In this document: one piece after another, positions 17,718 to 25,543 of the stretch
Numbering within the stretch: the first letter of the stretch is position 1
Layout: each line of letters begins with the position of its first letter
NCBI RefSeq assembly: GCF_031760065.1
Contig: NZ_CP134500.1
Location: 2,294,001-2,358,000, forward strand
From: Streptomyces durocortorensis
GTDB lineage: Bacteria; Actinomycetota; Actinomycetes; Streptomycetales; Streptomycetaceae
Direction of reading: 5' to 3'
DNA length: 64,000 nucleotides
The notes under the pieces: model-generated
Seen by the model: the letters and a program-made list of their open reading frames with translations, nothing else
The model's database searches: none
Told to the model about the DNA's origin: nothing
Translations under genes and position numbers: made by a program

Positions 17718-17806
17718 GCCGATGGCGCTGTGAACACTGCCGATGGGGCTGTGCACAGTTCAGCAGCCCGGTTCGGTGAGGACCACGTTTCCGTAAGGAC
17801 CACGTT
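17718..17806 (+). repeat. Two pairs of short direct repeats between acd and tesB
   Basis: GCCGATGGCGCTGTG (17718-17732) recurs with one change at 17739-17753. AGGACCACGTT recurs exactly at 17779-17789 and 17796-17806. The second pair overlaps the tesB ribosome-site region. They look like slippage duplications of the leader. Confidence 0.5.
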
Positions 17807-17812
17807 CCCTTC

Positions 17813-18706
17813 ATGAGCGCAGCACTCGATTCCCTGCTCGATCTGCTCGACCTGGAGCAGATCGAGCGGGACATCTTCCGGGGCATGAGCCGCAGCGCGG
17901 TCGTGCCCCGGGTGTTCGGCGGGCAGGTCGCGGCCCAGGCGCTGGTCGCCGCGGGCCGTACCGTCCCGGCCGAGCGGGCGGCCCACTCCCTGCACGCGTA
18001 CTTCCTGCGGGCGGGCGACCCGGGCGCGCCGATCGTCTACAGCGTCGACCGCATCCGCGACGGGAAGTCCTTCACCACCCGCCGGGTCGTCGCCGTCCAG
18101 CACGGGCAGCCCATCTTCCACCTCTCCGCGTCCTTCCAGACGTACGAGGACGGCATGGAGCACCAGGCGGACATGCCGCCCTCGCCCGATCCGGAGACCC
18201 TGCCCACGGCCGCCGAGATGCTGCCCCGGTACGCGGACCGCTTCAGTGATCCGGGGATGGTGGACCGGCTGATCGAGGCGCGGGACGCGGTGGACCTGCG
18301 GTACGTGGACGCGCCGCCGTTCGGCACGGTGGGCGAGGCGCGCGAGCCGCGTTCGCAGGTGTGGTTCCGGACGAACGGCAAGCTGGCCGACGACCCCCTG
18401 CTGCACGTCTGCATGGCCACCTATGTCTCCGACATGACCCTGCTCGACTCGGTGCTGCTCGCCCACGGGCGGGGCGGCTGGGCGGTCGGGGACGTGGTGG
18501 GGGCGAGCCTGGACCACGCCATGTGGTTCCACCGGCCGTTCCGGGCCGACGAGTGGCTGCTCTACGACCAGGAGTCGCCGTCGGCCTCCGGTGGGCGGGG
18601 ACTGGGCCAGGCCCGTATCTACACAGCCGACGGACGCCTGGCGATCACCGTCATCCAGGAGGGTGTCGTCCGGGTTCCGCGTGCCCCGGGGATGAGCACC
18701 ATCTGA
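17813..18706 (+). CDS. tesB: Acyl-CoA thioesterase II
   Basis: This 297-residue double-hotdog thioesterase starts at ATG 17813. The first hotdog has RVFGGQVAAQALVAAGRTV and HSLHAYFLRAGDP. The second has TYVSDMTLLDSVLLAHG, SLDHAMWFHRPFRADEW and a terminal TVIQEGVVR. The Asp of SDMTLLDS and the Gln of IQEG correspond to the TesB catalytic Asp and Gln, with Ser/Thr in between. It hydrolyses medium to long acyl-CoAs to free acids in the cytoplasm. Its position behind an acyl-CoA dehydrogenase suggests a role in fatty-acid turnover. Confidence 0.9.
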   Translation: MSAALDSLLDLLDLEQIERDIFRGMSRSAVVPRVFGGQVAAQALVAAGRTVPAERAAHSLHAYFLRAGDPGAPIVYSVDRIRDGKSFTTRRVVAVQHGQPIFHLSASFQTYEDGMEHQADMPPSPDPETLPTAAEMLPRYADRFSDPGMVDRLIEARDAVDLRYVDAPPFGTVGEAREPRSQVWFRTNGKLADDPLLHVCMATYVSDMTLLDSVLLAHGRGGWAVGDVVGASLDHAMWFHRPFRADEWLLYDQESPSASGGRGLGQARIYTADGRLAITVIQEGVVRVPRAPGMSTI

Positions 18707-18733
18707 AGGTCCATTTCGGACATACTCCCCTCC

Positions 18734-19723
18734 ATGAGCGACTCCACGAGCGACTCCATGAGCGACGCGGCGGCGGAGAGCGCAGCTGATGGCGGGGAGT
18801 CCACGTTCACGGTGGTCGTGGCGGCCGTCGCCAACCTCGGCATCGCCGTGGCGAAAGCCGTCGCCGGGCTGGTCAGCGGCTCCAGCGCGATGCTCTCCGA
18901 GGCCGCCCACTCGGTCGCGGACACCGTCACCGAGGTCATGCTCCTCACCGCGCTGAAGCGGAGCGGGAAGCCGGCCGACGAGGCCCACCCCCTCGGCCAC
19001 GGCCCCGAGCGCTACATCTGGGCGCTGCTCGCCTCCATCGCCACCTTCGTCGGCGGGGCCGTCTTCTCCGTCTACCACGGGGTGCACACGCTGATCGCGG
19101 GCGAGGAGCTGGGCGATCCGCTCGTCTCCTACATCGTCCTCGGCGTCGCGTTCCTGCTGGAGGGCTACTCGCTGCGGACCGGCGTCAAGCAGGTGCGGCG
19201 CGAGGCGTCACGGCTGCGGGTCCCGGACGCGTACTACCTGCGCCACACCCCCGACACCGCCGTGAAGGCCGTCGTGATGGAGGACTCGGCGGCCCTGGTC
19301 GGGCTCCTGCTGGCGGCGGGCGGGCTGCTCGGCGGGCAGCTGACGGGTTCGGGGGTCTGGGACGCGATCGCGTCCTGTCTGATCGGCCTGCTGCTCGTGT
19401 ACGTGGCCTGGGTGCTCGGCCGGTCCAACGCGCAGCTGCTCATCGGGCGGCCGCTGCCCGCCGCGATGCGGTCCGCGGTGCGCGAGGAGCTGCTTTCGGT
19501 GCCGCACATCGTGGACGTACTGGAGCTGACCACGCTGATCCAGGGGCCGAGCGAGATCCTGATCGCCGCGAAGATCGACTTCCGGGACATGGCCACTGCG
19601 GAGGAGGTCGAGTGGGCCTGCGACGAGGCGGAGGACCAGTTGCGGGAGCGGTTCCCGTCGGTCCGGCGGGTCTATCTGGACCCGACACCGGGACGCTCGC
19701 AGCGGCGGCGCCCCGGCCTCTGA
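18734..19723 (+). CDS. Cation diffusion facilitator family metal transporter
   Basis: This 329-residue membrane protein starts at ATG 18734. The CDF signature lies in the first hundred residues (SGSSAMLSEAAHSVADTVTE), giving the conserved His/Asp metal site in TM2. LGHGPERYIWAL precedes TM3, TM4 lies in SYIVLGVAFLLEGY, and the second site is in TM5 (AVVMEDSAALVGLLLAAGGLLGG). From about 235 a soluble zinc-transporter dimerisation-type domain follows (PHIVDVLELTTL). The N-terminal 20 residues are Ser/Asp-rich. It exports divalent cations such as Zn2+ or Fe2+; the metal cannot be read from sequence. Confidence 0.85.
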   Translation: MSDSTSDSMSDAAAESAADGGESTFTVVVAAVANLGIAVAKAVAGLVSGSSAMLSEAAHSVADTVTEVMLLTALKRSGKPADEAHPLGHGPERYIWALLASIATFVGGAVFSVYHGVHTLIAGEELGDPLVSYIVLGVAFLLEGYSLRTGVKQVRREASRLRVPDAYYLRHTPDTAVKAVVMEDSAALVGLLLAAGGLLGGQLTGSGVWDAIASCLIGLLLVYVAWVLGRSNAQLLIGRPLPAAMRSAVREELLSVPHIVDVLELTTLIQGPSEILIAAKIDFRDMATAEEVEWACDEAEDQLRERFPSVRRVYLDPTPGRSQRRRPGL

Positions 19724-19829
19724 CCCGTCTTACGGGGTGTGGGCCCGCCGACGGAACTGACGCTTTCTGAAATGCCGATACGCCCTGACGTGCCTGATAC
19801 ACCCTGACACGCCCTGACCCGTCTTACGG
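19720..19829. repeat. 16-bp direct repeat bracketing the gap between convergent genes
   Basis: CTGACCCGTCTTACGG occurs at 19720-19735, covering the CDF stop codon, and again at 19814-19829, covering the stop of the convergent YdeI-like gene. CCCTGAC/CACCCTGAC motifs recur between them. The gap seems to have grown by local duplication. There is no clear hairpin terminator. Confidence 0.6.
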
Positions 19830-20258
19830 CGTCAGCTCCGCGACCGCCTTCGCGATGCGCCGCTCGCGCGTCGCGACCGCCTTCGCTCCCTCGATCGACG
19901 TCACGTGCGCCTTCTGACGGCTGGGCGACAGGGCGCGGAACGCCTCCGCGGCCCCCGGCACGGCCGCGAGCGCCGCCGCGAGGTCCTCGGGCGGCTCCAC
20001 CGTGCGGGGCGCGGTGTCGAGGGTCAGTTCCACCTCGATGGCCTGCCCGCCGCCGATGCCGGTCTCCTTGCGCTTGTCGGCGCTGAACGGGATCAGGTAC
20101 CGGCCGCCCATCGGGGCGATCGTCGAGCGGTACGAGAACCCGTTCACGGTCACGTTCACCGGCGGGCGCTTTCCCGCGCCGAGGGCCTCGACCACGTCCT
20201 CCGGCACCTCGATACCCGTGTTGTTCCCGGTCTGGAACATCGTCGTACTGAACTTCAT
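19824..20258 (-). CDS. DUF1905 / YdeI-OmpD-associated family protein
   Basis: This 144-residue soluble protein starts at ATG 20258 (MKFSTTMFQTGNNTGIEVPE). The N-terminal 80 residues match the beta-barrel-like DUF1905 domain (IEVPEDVVEALGAGKRPPV, VNGFSYRSTIAPMGGRYLIP). The C-terminal part is the helical bacteriocin-protection YdeI/OmpD-associated segment (FRALSPSRQKAHVTSIEGAK, TRERRIAKAV). These proteins are widespread and poorly characterised, and links to envelope stress in other bacteria may not apply here. Confidence 0.8.
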   Translation of the reverse strand: MKFSTTMFQTGNNTGIEVPEDVVEALGAGKRPPVNVTVNGFSYRSTIAPMGGRYLIPFSADKRKETGIGGGQAIEVELTLDTAPRTVEPPEDLAAALAAVPGAAEAFRALSPSRQKAHVTSIEGAKAVATRERRIAKAVAELTP

Positions 20259-20398
20259 GGCCCTGGCCCTTCGTCCTGGCCGACCGCCTCCCGCAGAGGC
20301 GGCCGCTCATCAGGGGAGACACCCGCCGGGCCGGAAACTCATCGCTCAAGCCCGCCGCGTTCACGCACGTGCCTTCACCCACTCCGCCTCCACGGCCT

Positions 20399-21250
20399 CT
20401 ATACGGCGGACCCCTCCGCGACCGCCCCCGCAAGCTCGGCCTCCTCGGGCCCGGTCCCCTCGGGCTCCGCCTCCAGCAGCCCCGCCGCGTGCAGCAGGTA
20501 GTCCGTCATCGGGTCGTAGAAGCGCGGGTCGGTCACGTGGTCGTCCAGCGGGACCGTGACCTGAAGGGTGCCCTCCGCCTCCCCGAGGAACAGGGCCGGG
20601 TCGTTGCAGTCCGCGTAACCGATCGCGTCCAGCCCCCGCTGTCCCGCGCATCCCGCCCAGCCGTGGTCCGCGACGACCAGGTCGGGCAGCGGGCGGCCCA
20701 GCTGGGCCATGGCGTCCAGGATGGCGGCCATCGGGGCCGGGGAGTGGGTGTGCCAGAGCGTCGCCCCGCGTTCCAGCATCGCGACGTCGGCGAACTGGAA
20801 GACCATGCCCTCGTCCGCGGTCAGCCCCGAGGGAATCCGGACGATCTCGCAGCCGGCCCTGCGCAGGGCGTCCGCCGTCTGCCGGTGCACGTCCAGCAGG
20901 CCGCCCGGGTGGCCGGTGGCGAACAGGACCCGCTCGCGCCCGGCGGCGGCCTTGCGCAGCCGGGCGGCCATCCGCTCCAGGGCGTCGACCGTCAGCTCGG
21001 GGTCGATGGTGTCCTGGCCCTGCCGGTGCGCGGGGTCGTCGTTCACCCCGCAGCGCTCGGCCATCACGGCCAGCACGTCCTGCTCGTCGCTCCACCGGTC
21101 CCCCAGCTCCAGGCCCAGCCAGTAGTGACGGTCGCCGTTGGCGAGCTTGCGGTAGTGGGAGAGGTTGTTGTCGCGGGGTGTGGCGACGTCTCCCGCGATA
21201 CGCGAACGGACGAGGTGGTCGACGAGGGCGGCACGGCTGGGTATCGGCAT
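20399..21250 (-). CDS. Putative phosphatase of a conserved actinobacterial family
   Basis: I start at ATG 21250 (MPIPSRAALVDHLVRSRIAG, 283 residues); the frame is open to 21466 but lacks initiation signals. Conserved-looking blocks are DNNLSHYRKLANGDRHYWLG, VLFATGHPGGLLDVH, TLWHTHSPAPM, VVADHGWAGCAGQRG and DCNDPALFLGE. The many His, Asp and Asn residues in short motifs suggest a metal-dependent active site. Streptomyces homologues are annotated simply as phosphatase, and I know of no experimental substrate. It is transcribed divergently from the glycosyltransferase operon across 418 bp. Confidence 0.65.
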   Translation of the reverse strand: MPIPSRAALVDHLVRSRIAGDVATPRDNNLSHYRKLANGDRHYWLGLELGDRWSDEQDVLAVMAERCGVNDDPAHRQGQDTIDPELTVDALERMAARLRKAAAGRERVLFATGHPGGLLDVHRQTADALRRAGCEIVRIPSGLTADEGMVFQFADVAMLERGATLWHTHSPAPMAAILDAMAQLGRPLPDLVVADHGWAGCAGQRGLDAIGYADCNDPALFLGEAEGTLQVTVPLDDHVTDPRFYDPMTDYLLHAAGLLEAEPEGTGPEEAELAGAVAEGSAV

Positions 21251-21668
21251 GGACCCATTGTGCCGTCCGGTGTGCGGGCTGTGCCGGGTGTCTTGCCCGG
21301 TGGACCGCCCCACGCGAAGTCCGTGGACCGCCCCGCGAGGTCCGTGGACCGCCGCGCTAAGTCTTTCGGGACTGTTCACCGTGGCGTGACCTGCTCCTCC
21401 CTCCGGCGGGCGGGCGCCGGGCTCGAATGGGATCACCAAGAGGTCTGGACCAGAGGTCTGGACCAATCGAGTTGCGCCAATCCTCGTCGATCCCCTGTCT
21501 CATTCCGCTCATCGCGGCACTTTTGCACAAGTGGTCTATACCTATGGCGCTAGGGTGCCAGCGGAATCAGGCACGCCGGGACCAGGCGCTCCGGGACCAG
21601 GTACGCCGATCAGCCATGCCGGGGCCAAGCGCGCCGAAACGGGCACATTCGTAGCCGTGGGGGGCTTC
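21251..21668 (+). promoter_or_regulatory. Repeat-rich leader of the glycosyltransferase operon with DasR-like sites
   Basis: This 418-bp gap holds three structures. About three tandem copies of a 21-23-bp unit beginning GTGGACCGCCCC occupy 21300-21363. Two perfect tandem copies of GAGGTCTGGACCA occupy 21440-21465. AGTGGTCTATACCTAT lies at 21530-21545. The last resembles the DasR-responsive element core TGGTCTAGACCA, and the tandem pair contains GGTC-GACC dyads of the same type. GlcNAc-linked control of the downstream operon is therefore possible, but this is inference. I see no coding sequence here. Confidence 0.45.
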
Positions 21669-23354
21669 ATGACCGTGCATCACCTTCCGCAACCACCGTC
21701 CGACGAAGAGCTGTACTGGTACTTCGGGCCGCAGCGCCGCTGGGTCCTGGTGAGCAGCTCCCTGGCCTTCGTGTTCACGGCGGCGACGATGTTCACCTTC
21801 GCGCTGCGGACCCCGGCCCTGTGGGCGTTCCTCGCGGTCCTCGGGCTCAACGTCGTGGCCCTGCTGCTCTCCTCCGTGAACAGCCTGCGTCAGCGGCGGC
21901 TGACCCGGGCCTCCCACGAGGTGCTGGTCCGCGCCTGGCGACCCGCCCGGCTGCCGACCGTCGACCTCTACCTGCCGACCTGCGGCGAACCGCTCCCGGT
22001 CCTCGCCAACGCCTACCGCGCGGTCGCCGCCCTCGACTGGCCCGGCGCGCTGACCGTCTGGGTGCTGGACGACGCGGACCGGGGCGAGGTGGCGGCCCTG
22101 GCGGCCGAGCACGGCTACCGCTACGTCGTACGCCCCGACCGGGGGCGTCTGAAGAAGGCGGGGAACCTCAACCACGCGCTCACCCTGTCGGGCGCCGAGT
22201 TCATCGCGATCCTGGACGCGGACTTCGCACCCCGGCCGGACTTCCTGCGGCATCTGGTCCCGTATCTCGCGGACCCCGCCGTCGGCATCGTGCAGAGCCC
22301 GCAGTGCTTCGACACCGACGCGGGCATGGACTGGATCCAGCGCGCCGCCGGATCCGCGCAGGAGTGGTTCTTCCGCTGGATCCAGCCCTCCCGGGACGCC
22401 AGCGACGCCGCGATCTGCTGCGGCAGCAACGCCGTCTACCGGCGGAGCGCGATCGACCTCGCGGGCGGCTTCGCCCGGCTCGACCACAGCGAGGACCTGT
22501 ACACCGGACTGGCCCTGCACGAGCGGGGGTTCCGCACCCAGTACGTGCCCGTCCTCGTCGCCAAGGGCACCTCGCCCGACACGGTCACCTCGTTCGTCAA
22601 CCAGCAGTACCGGTGGGCGATGGGCAATCTGCACCTGCTCGGCGCCCCGGTCCTGAAGCGGATGCGCGCACCCTGGCGGATGCGGCTCTGCTTCTACGAG
22701 GGTGTCCTCGGCTATCTGACCACGGCCGTGAACACCTTCGCCGCGCCGCTGCCGCCGCTGGTGATGATGTTCTGGTACCCGGACCACATCCGGCCCTGGC
22801 ACGTGCTGCCGCTGCTCGCCCCGCTGTGGCTGTGGCACGTGCTGCTGCCCCGGATCAGCCGCACCCGGTGGCGGGTGGAGGTGATCCGGGCGGGCGTCCT
22901 CACCAGCGTGGCCGCCGCGACCGCGTTCTGGCACACCCTGCGCGGCCGCAGCGCCGCCTGGGTACCCACCGGGGCCCGTACGACGCGGAGTTCGGGCTCG
23001 ATGGCCCGGCGGGTGGTGGGCGTCTCACTGGTCTGGCTGGTGCTGTCCAACGGGGCCGCGTCGGCGGGCCTCGCGCTGGCCGTGGCCCGTAACGGCTGGG
23101 AGCCCACCTGGGGGCTCGGCCTCTACGTCCTGGTCCAGTTGCAGATCAACGTCCCCCTGATCCGCGACCTGCTGACCGAGCTGCGCCCGCCCGCGAAGGC
23201 GCCGGAGCCGCTCGCCGCACGGCCACGGCCGCGGACCCGGACGGGCGTGCTGCCCCGCCGCTGGCCCGAGTCCCTCGCCGCGTCCGCGGTCCTCCTGCTC
23301 ACCGGTCTGATCGCCTCGGGGTGGGTCAACCCGATGCTTCCGTGGTCAAGTTGA
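21669..23354 (+). CDS. Membrane glycosyltransferase family 2 (cellulose-synthase-like)
   Basis: I choose ATG 21669 (561 residues). The frame is open to 21531, where a GTG lies inside the putative operator. Two N-terminal TM helices (about 20-70) precede the GT2 domain: VDLYLPTCGEP, VLDDADRG, donor/metal motif DAD at 183-185, an ED pair in DHSEDLYTG, and QQYRW at 312-316. Several TM helices follow. This is the processive BcsA/hyaluronan-type architecture, extruding a beta-linked polysaccharide. No PilZ domain is present. The product is unknown. The next gene, an O-acyltransferase, begins 14 bp after the stop. Confidence 0.85.
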   Translation: MTVHHLPQPPSDEELYWYFGPQRRWVLVSSSLAFVFTAATMFTFALRTPALWAFLAVLGLNVVALLLSSVNSLRQRRLTRASHEVLVRAWRPARLPTVDLYLPTCGEPLPVLANAYRAVAALDWPGALTVWVLDDADRGEVAALAAEHGYRYVVRPDRGRLKKAGNLNHALTLSGAEFIAILDADFAPRPDFLRHLVPYLADPAVGIVQSPQCFDTDAGMDWIQRAAGSAQEWFFRWIQPSRDASDAAICCGSNAVYRRSAIDLAGGFARLDHSEDLYTGLALHERGFRTQYVPVLVAKGTSPDTVTSFVNQQYRWAMGNLHLLGAPVLKRMRAPWRMRLCFYEGVLGYLTTAVNTFAAPLPPLVMMFWYPDHIRPWHVLPLLAPLWLWHVLLPRISRTRWRVEVIRAGVLTSVAAATAFWHTLRGRSAAWVPTGARTTRSSGSMARRVVGVSLVWLVLSNGAASAGLALAVARNGWEPTWGLGLYVLVQLQINVPLIRDLLTELRPPAKAPEPLAARPRPRTRTGVLPRRWPESLAASAVLLLTGLIASGWVNPMLPWSS

Positions 23355-23368
23355 AAGGCCCTGTCACC

Positions 23369-25543
23369 ATGCCCTCCCTTCCCCTCGCTCCCGGCCCGCA
23401 CCGGAAGCGGTCCACTCACCCACCCGCGGCACCGCCCTCCCCCGGGGGCGCCGAGTCGGGCCCCAGCCCGCACCGGTCCGCGTTCCGGCCCGACATCGAG
23501 GGGCTGCGCGCGGTCGCCGTCCTCGCGGTGCTCGCCTTCCACGCCCAGATCCCCGGCACGGCGGGCGGCTTCGTCGGCGTGGACGTCTTCTTCGTCATCT
23601 CCGGCTATCTGATCACCGGGCTCCTGGTCCGGGAGGCGATCACCACCGGGCGCATCCGGCTCGGGGACTTCTTCTCCCGCCGGGCCCGGCGGCTGCTGCC
23701 CTCCGCCGCCGTGGTGCTCGCGGCGGTGGCGGTGGCCGGGGCCTGGCTGACCGTACCGCTGCTCCGCACCGACCTGGAGCACGACGTCCTCGCGGCGGCG
23801 CTCTCCGTCGCCAACTGGCGTTTCGTGGCCCAGCAGACGGACTACCTGGCCACCGGGCACGACCAGAGTCCGCTGCTGCACTTCTGGTCGCTCGCGGTCG
23901 AGGAGCAGTTCTATCTGTTCTGGGCCCCGCTACTGGCCGTCATCGTCCTGGTCACCGCCCGCGCGGTCCGCCGGGGCCGGGCCGTGCGCGCGGTCGTGGC
24001 GCTCGTGACGGCGGCGGTGGCCGTCGCCTCGTTCGCCCTGTCCCTGCACTGGACGGGGGAATCGGTCTCCCTCGCGTACCTGGGAACGCCCTCCCGGATC
24101 TGGCAGTTCGCCGTCGGCGCGCTGCTGGCGCTGCTGCCGTGGCACCTGCTGCGCGGACCGCGGCCGCTGCGGCTGGTGTGCGGGTGGGCGGGGGCCGCCG
24201 CGATCGTCTGGTGCGTCGTGTCGTACGACGCCTCGACCCCGTACCCCGGTTGGGCGGCGCTCGTCCCGACCCTGGGCACGGCCGCCGTCGTCCTCGCCGC
24301 GATACCGGGGCGGGGCGAGCGTGAGGTCCAAGGCGCCTACGGGGTGGGCAGGTTTCTGGCGATGCGGGCTCCCCGCGCGATCGGGCGGCTCTCCTACACC
24401 CTCTATCTGTGGCACTGGCCGGTGCTCGTTCTGGCCGAGGCGCGCCTCGGCCCGCTCGACTGGCCCGCGAGGACGGCGCTGACGCTGGCGGCCGCACTGC
24501 CCGCCCTCGCCACCCTGCGCTGGGTGGAACAGCCGCTGCGCCGCAGCCGCACGGTCTCCGAACTGCCGCGCCGGGGACTGTCGGTGGGGATCTCCGCGAT
24601 CGTCCTGCCGGTGGTGCTCGCGCTGGTGGTCGGCACGACGACGCTGCATCTGATGGGCCCGACCACGCCGGTCGACCCGAGGGGCCTCCCGCCGGGCGCG
24701 GCGTCCGGCCCCTCCCTGCTGGCCCGGCCCGACGGCGCCCCGCTCGCGGGCGGGCCGCTGGTCCCGGGCCCCGCCCAGGCGCGCAAGGACTTCCCGCCGG
24801 ACGGGTCCTGCCAGGTCGCCCCGGCGGTGACGCGCAGCCCGGAGTGCCTGTTCGGCGCGGCCGACAGCCCGGACCGGATCGTGCTGCTCGGCGACTCGCA
24901 CGCCGGGCAGTGGTTCTCCCCGATGCTCGCGATCGCCTCGCAGCGCGGCTGGGCGCTCCAGGAGCTGGTGAAGCAAGGCTGCCCCCTGCCGGAACTGACG
25001 GTGAAAAGCCCACAGTTGGGGCGCGCCTACCGGGAGTGCGACACCTGGCGGGCCGACACCCTGGACCGGCTGCGGAACGGCCCGAAGCCCCGGCTCATCG
25101 TGATCGCCTCGCTCAACCACTACACGGACGATGACGAGCTCCTCGCCTCCGCCTGGGAGAAGACCCTGAAGCGGCTGCGGGCGACCGGGGCGCCGATCGT
25201 CCACATCGAGGGAACCCCCGTCCCCGGCACGGACGTCCCGGCATGCGTCTCCGGCAGCGTGGCCGACCCCGCGGCCTGCGCGTTCAGCCGCGCGGACGCC
25301 GTCCCGCCGGACCCGCTGGCACGCCGGATCGCGGCGGGCGCGGTACCGGGCGTACGGTCGATCGGCGTGAACCCGGTGCTGTGCCCGGGAGACGGCCCCT
25401 CCTGCCCGGCGGTACGGGAGCGAATCCTGCTCTACCGGGACGACGCGCACCTGACGAACGTGGCGGCCGTCGTGCTGACCCCGCGCCTGGAACGACTGCT
25501 GACGGACTCCGGCGCACTGCCGCCGGCCGGACGGAGCGACTGA
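23369..25543 (+). CDS. Acyltransferase-3 / SGNH O-acetyltransferase (OafA/OatA-like)
   Basis: This protein has 724 residues from ATG 23369; TTG 23351, overlapping the previous stop, is the alternative. The N-terminal half is an acyltransferase-3 membrane domain beginning RPDIEGLRAVAVLAVLAFHA, with VDVFFVISGYLITG and about ten TM helices. The C-terminal half is an extracytoplasmic SGNH esterase-fold domain with GDSHAGQW (Ser510) and D691-x-x-H694 in DDAHLTN. Such fusions O-acetylate cell-wall or exported polysaccharides. Pairing with the upstream glycan synthase suggests it decorates that polymer. Its TGA abuts the convergent gene's stop directly. Confidence 0.9.
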   Translation: MPSLPLAPGPHRKRSTHPPAAPPSPGGAESGPSPHRSAFRPDIEGLRAVAVLAVLAFHAQIPGTAGGFVGVDVFFVISGYLITGLLVREAITTGRIRLGDFFSRRARRLLPSAAVVLAAVAVAGAWLTVPLLRTDLEHDVLAAALSVANWRFVAQQTDYLATGHDQSPLLHFWSLAVEEQFYLFWAPLLAVIVLVTARAVRRGRAVRAVVALVTAAVAVASFALSLHWTGESVSLAYLGTPSRIWQFAVGALLALLPWHLLRGPRPLRLVCGWAGAAAIVWCVVSYDASTPYPGWAALVPTLGTAAVVLAAIPGRGEREVQGAYGVGRFLAMRAPRAIGRLSYTLYLWHWPVLVLAEARLGPLDWPARTALTLAAALPALATLRWVEQPLRRSRTVSELPRRGLSVGISAIVLPVVLALVVGTTTLHLMGPTTPVDPRGLPPGAASGPSLLARPDGAPLAGGPLVPGPAQARKDFPPDGSCQVAPAVTRSPECLFGAADSPDRIVLLGDSHAGQWFSPMLAIASQRGWALQELVKQGCPLPELTVKSPQLGRAYRECDTWRADTLDRLRNGPKPRLIVIASLNHYTDDDELLASAWEKTLKRLRATGAPIVHIEGTPVPGTDVPACVSGSVADPAACAFSRADAVPPDPLARRIAAGAVPGVRSIGVNPVLCPGDGPSCPAVRERILLYRDDAHLTNVAAVVLTPRLERLLTDSGALPPAGRSD

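Noticed and set aside
21531..21668. GTG 21531 as start of the glycosyltransferase
   Set aside because: The extra residues are Pro/Gly/Ala noise and the codon lies inside the putative operator. ATG 21669 precedes the first recognisable sequence.
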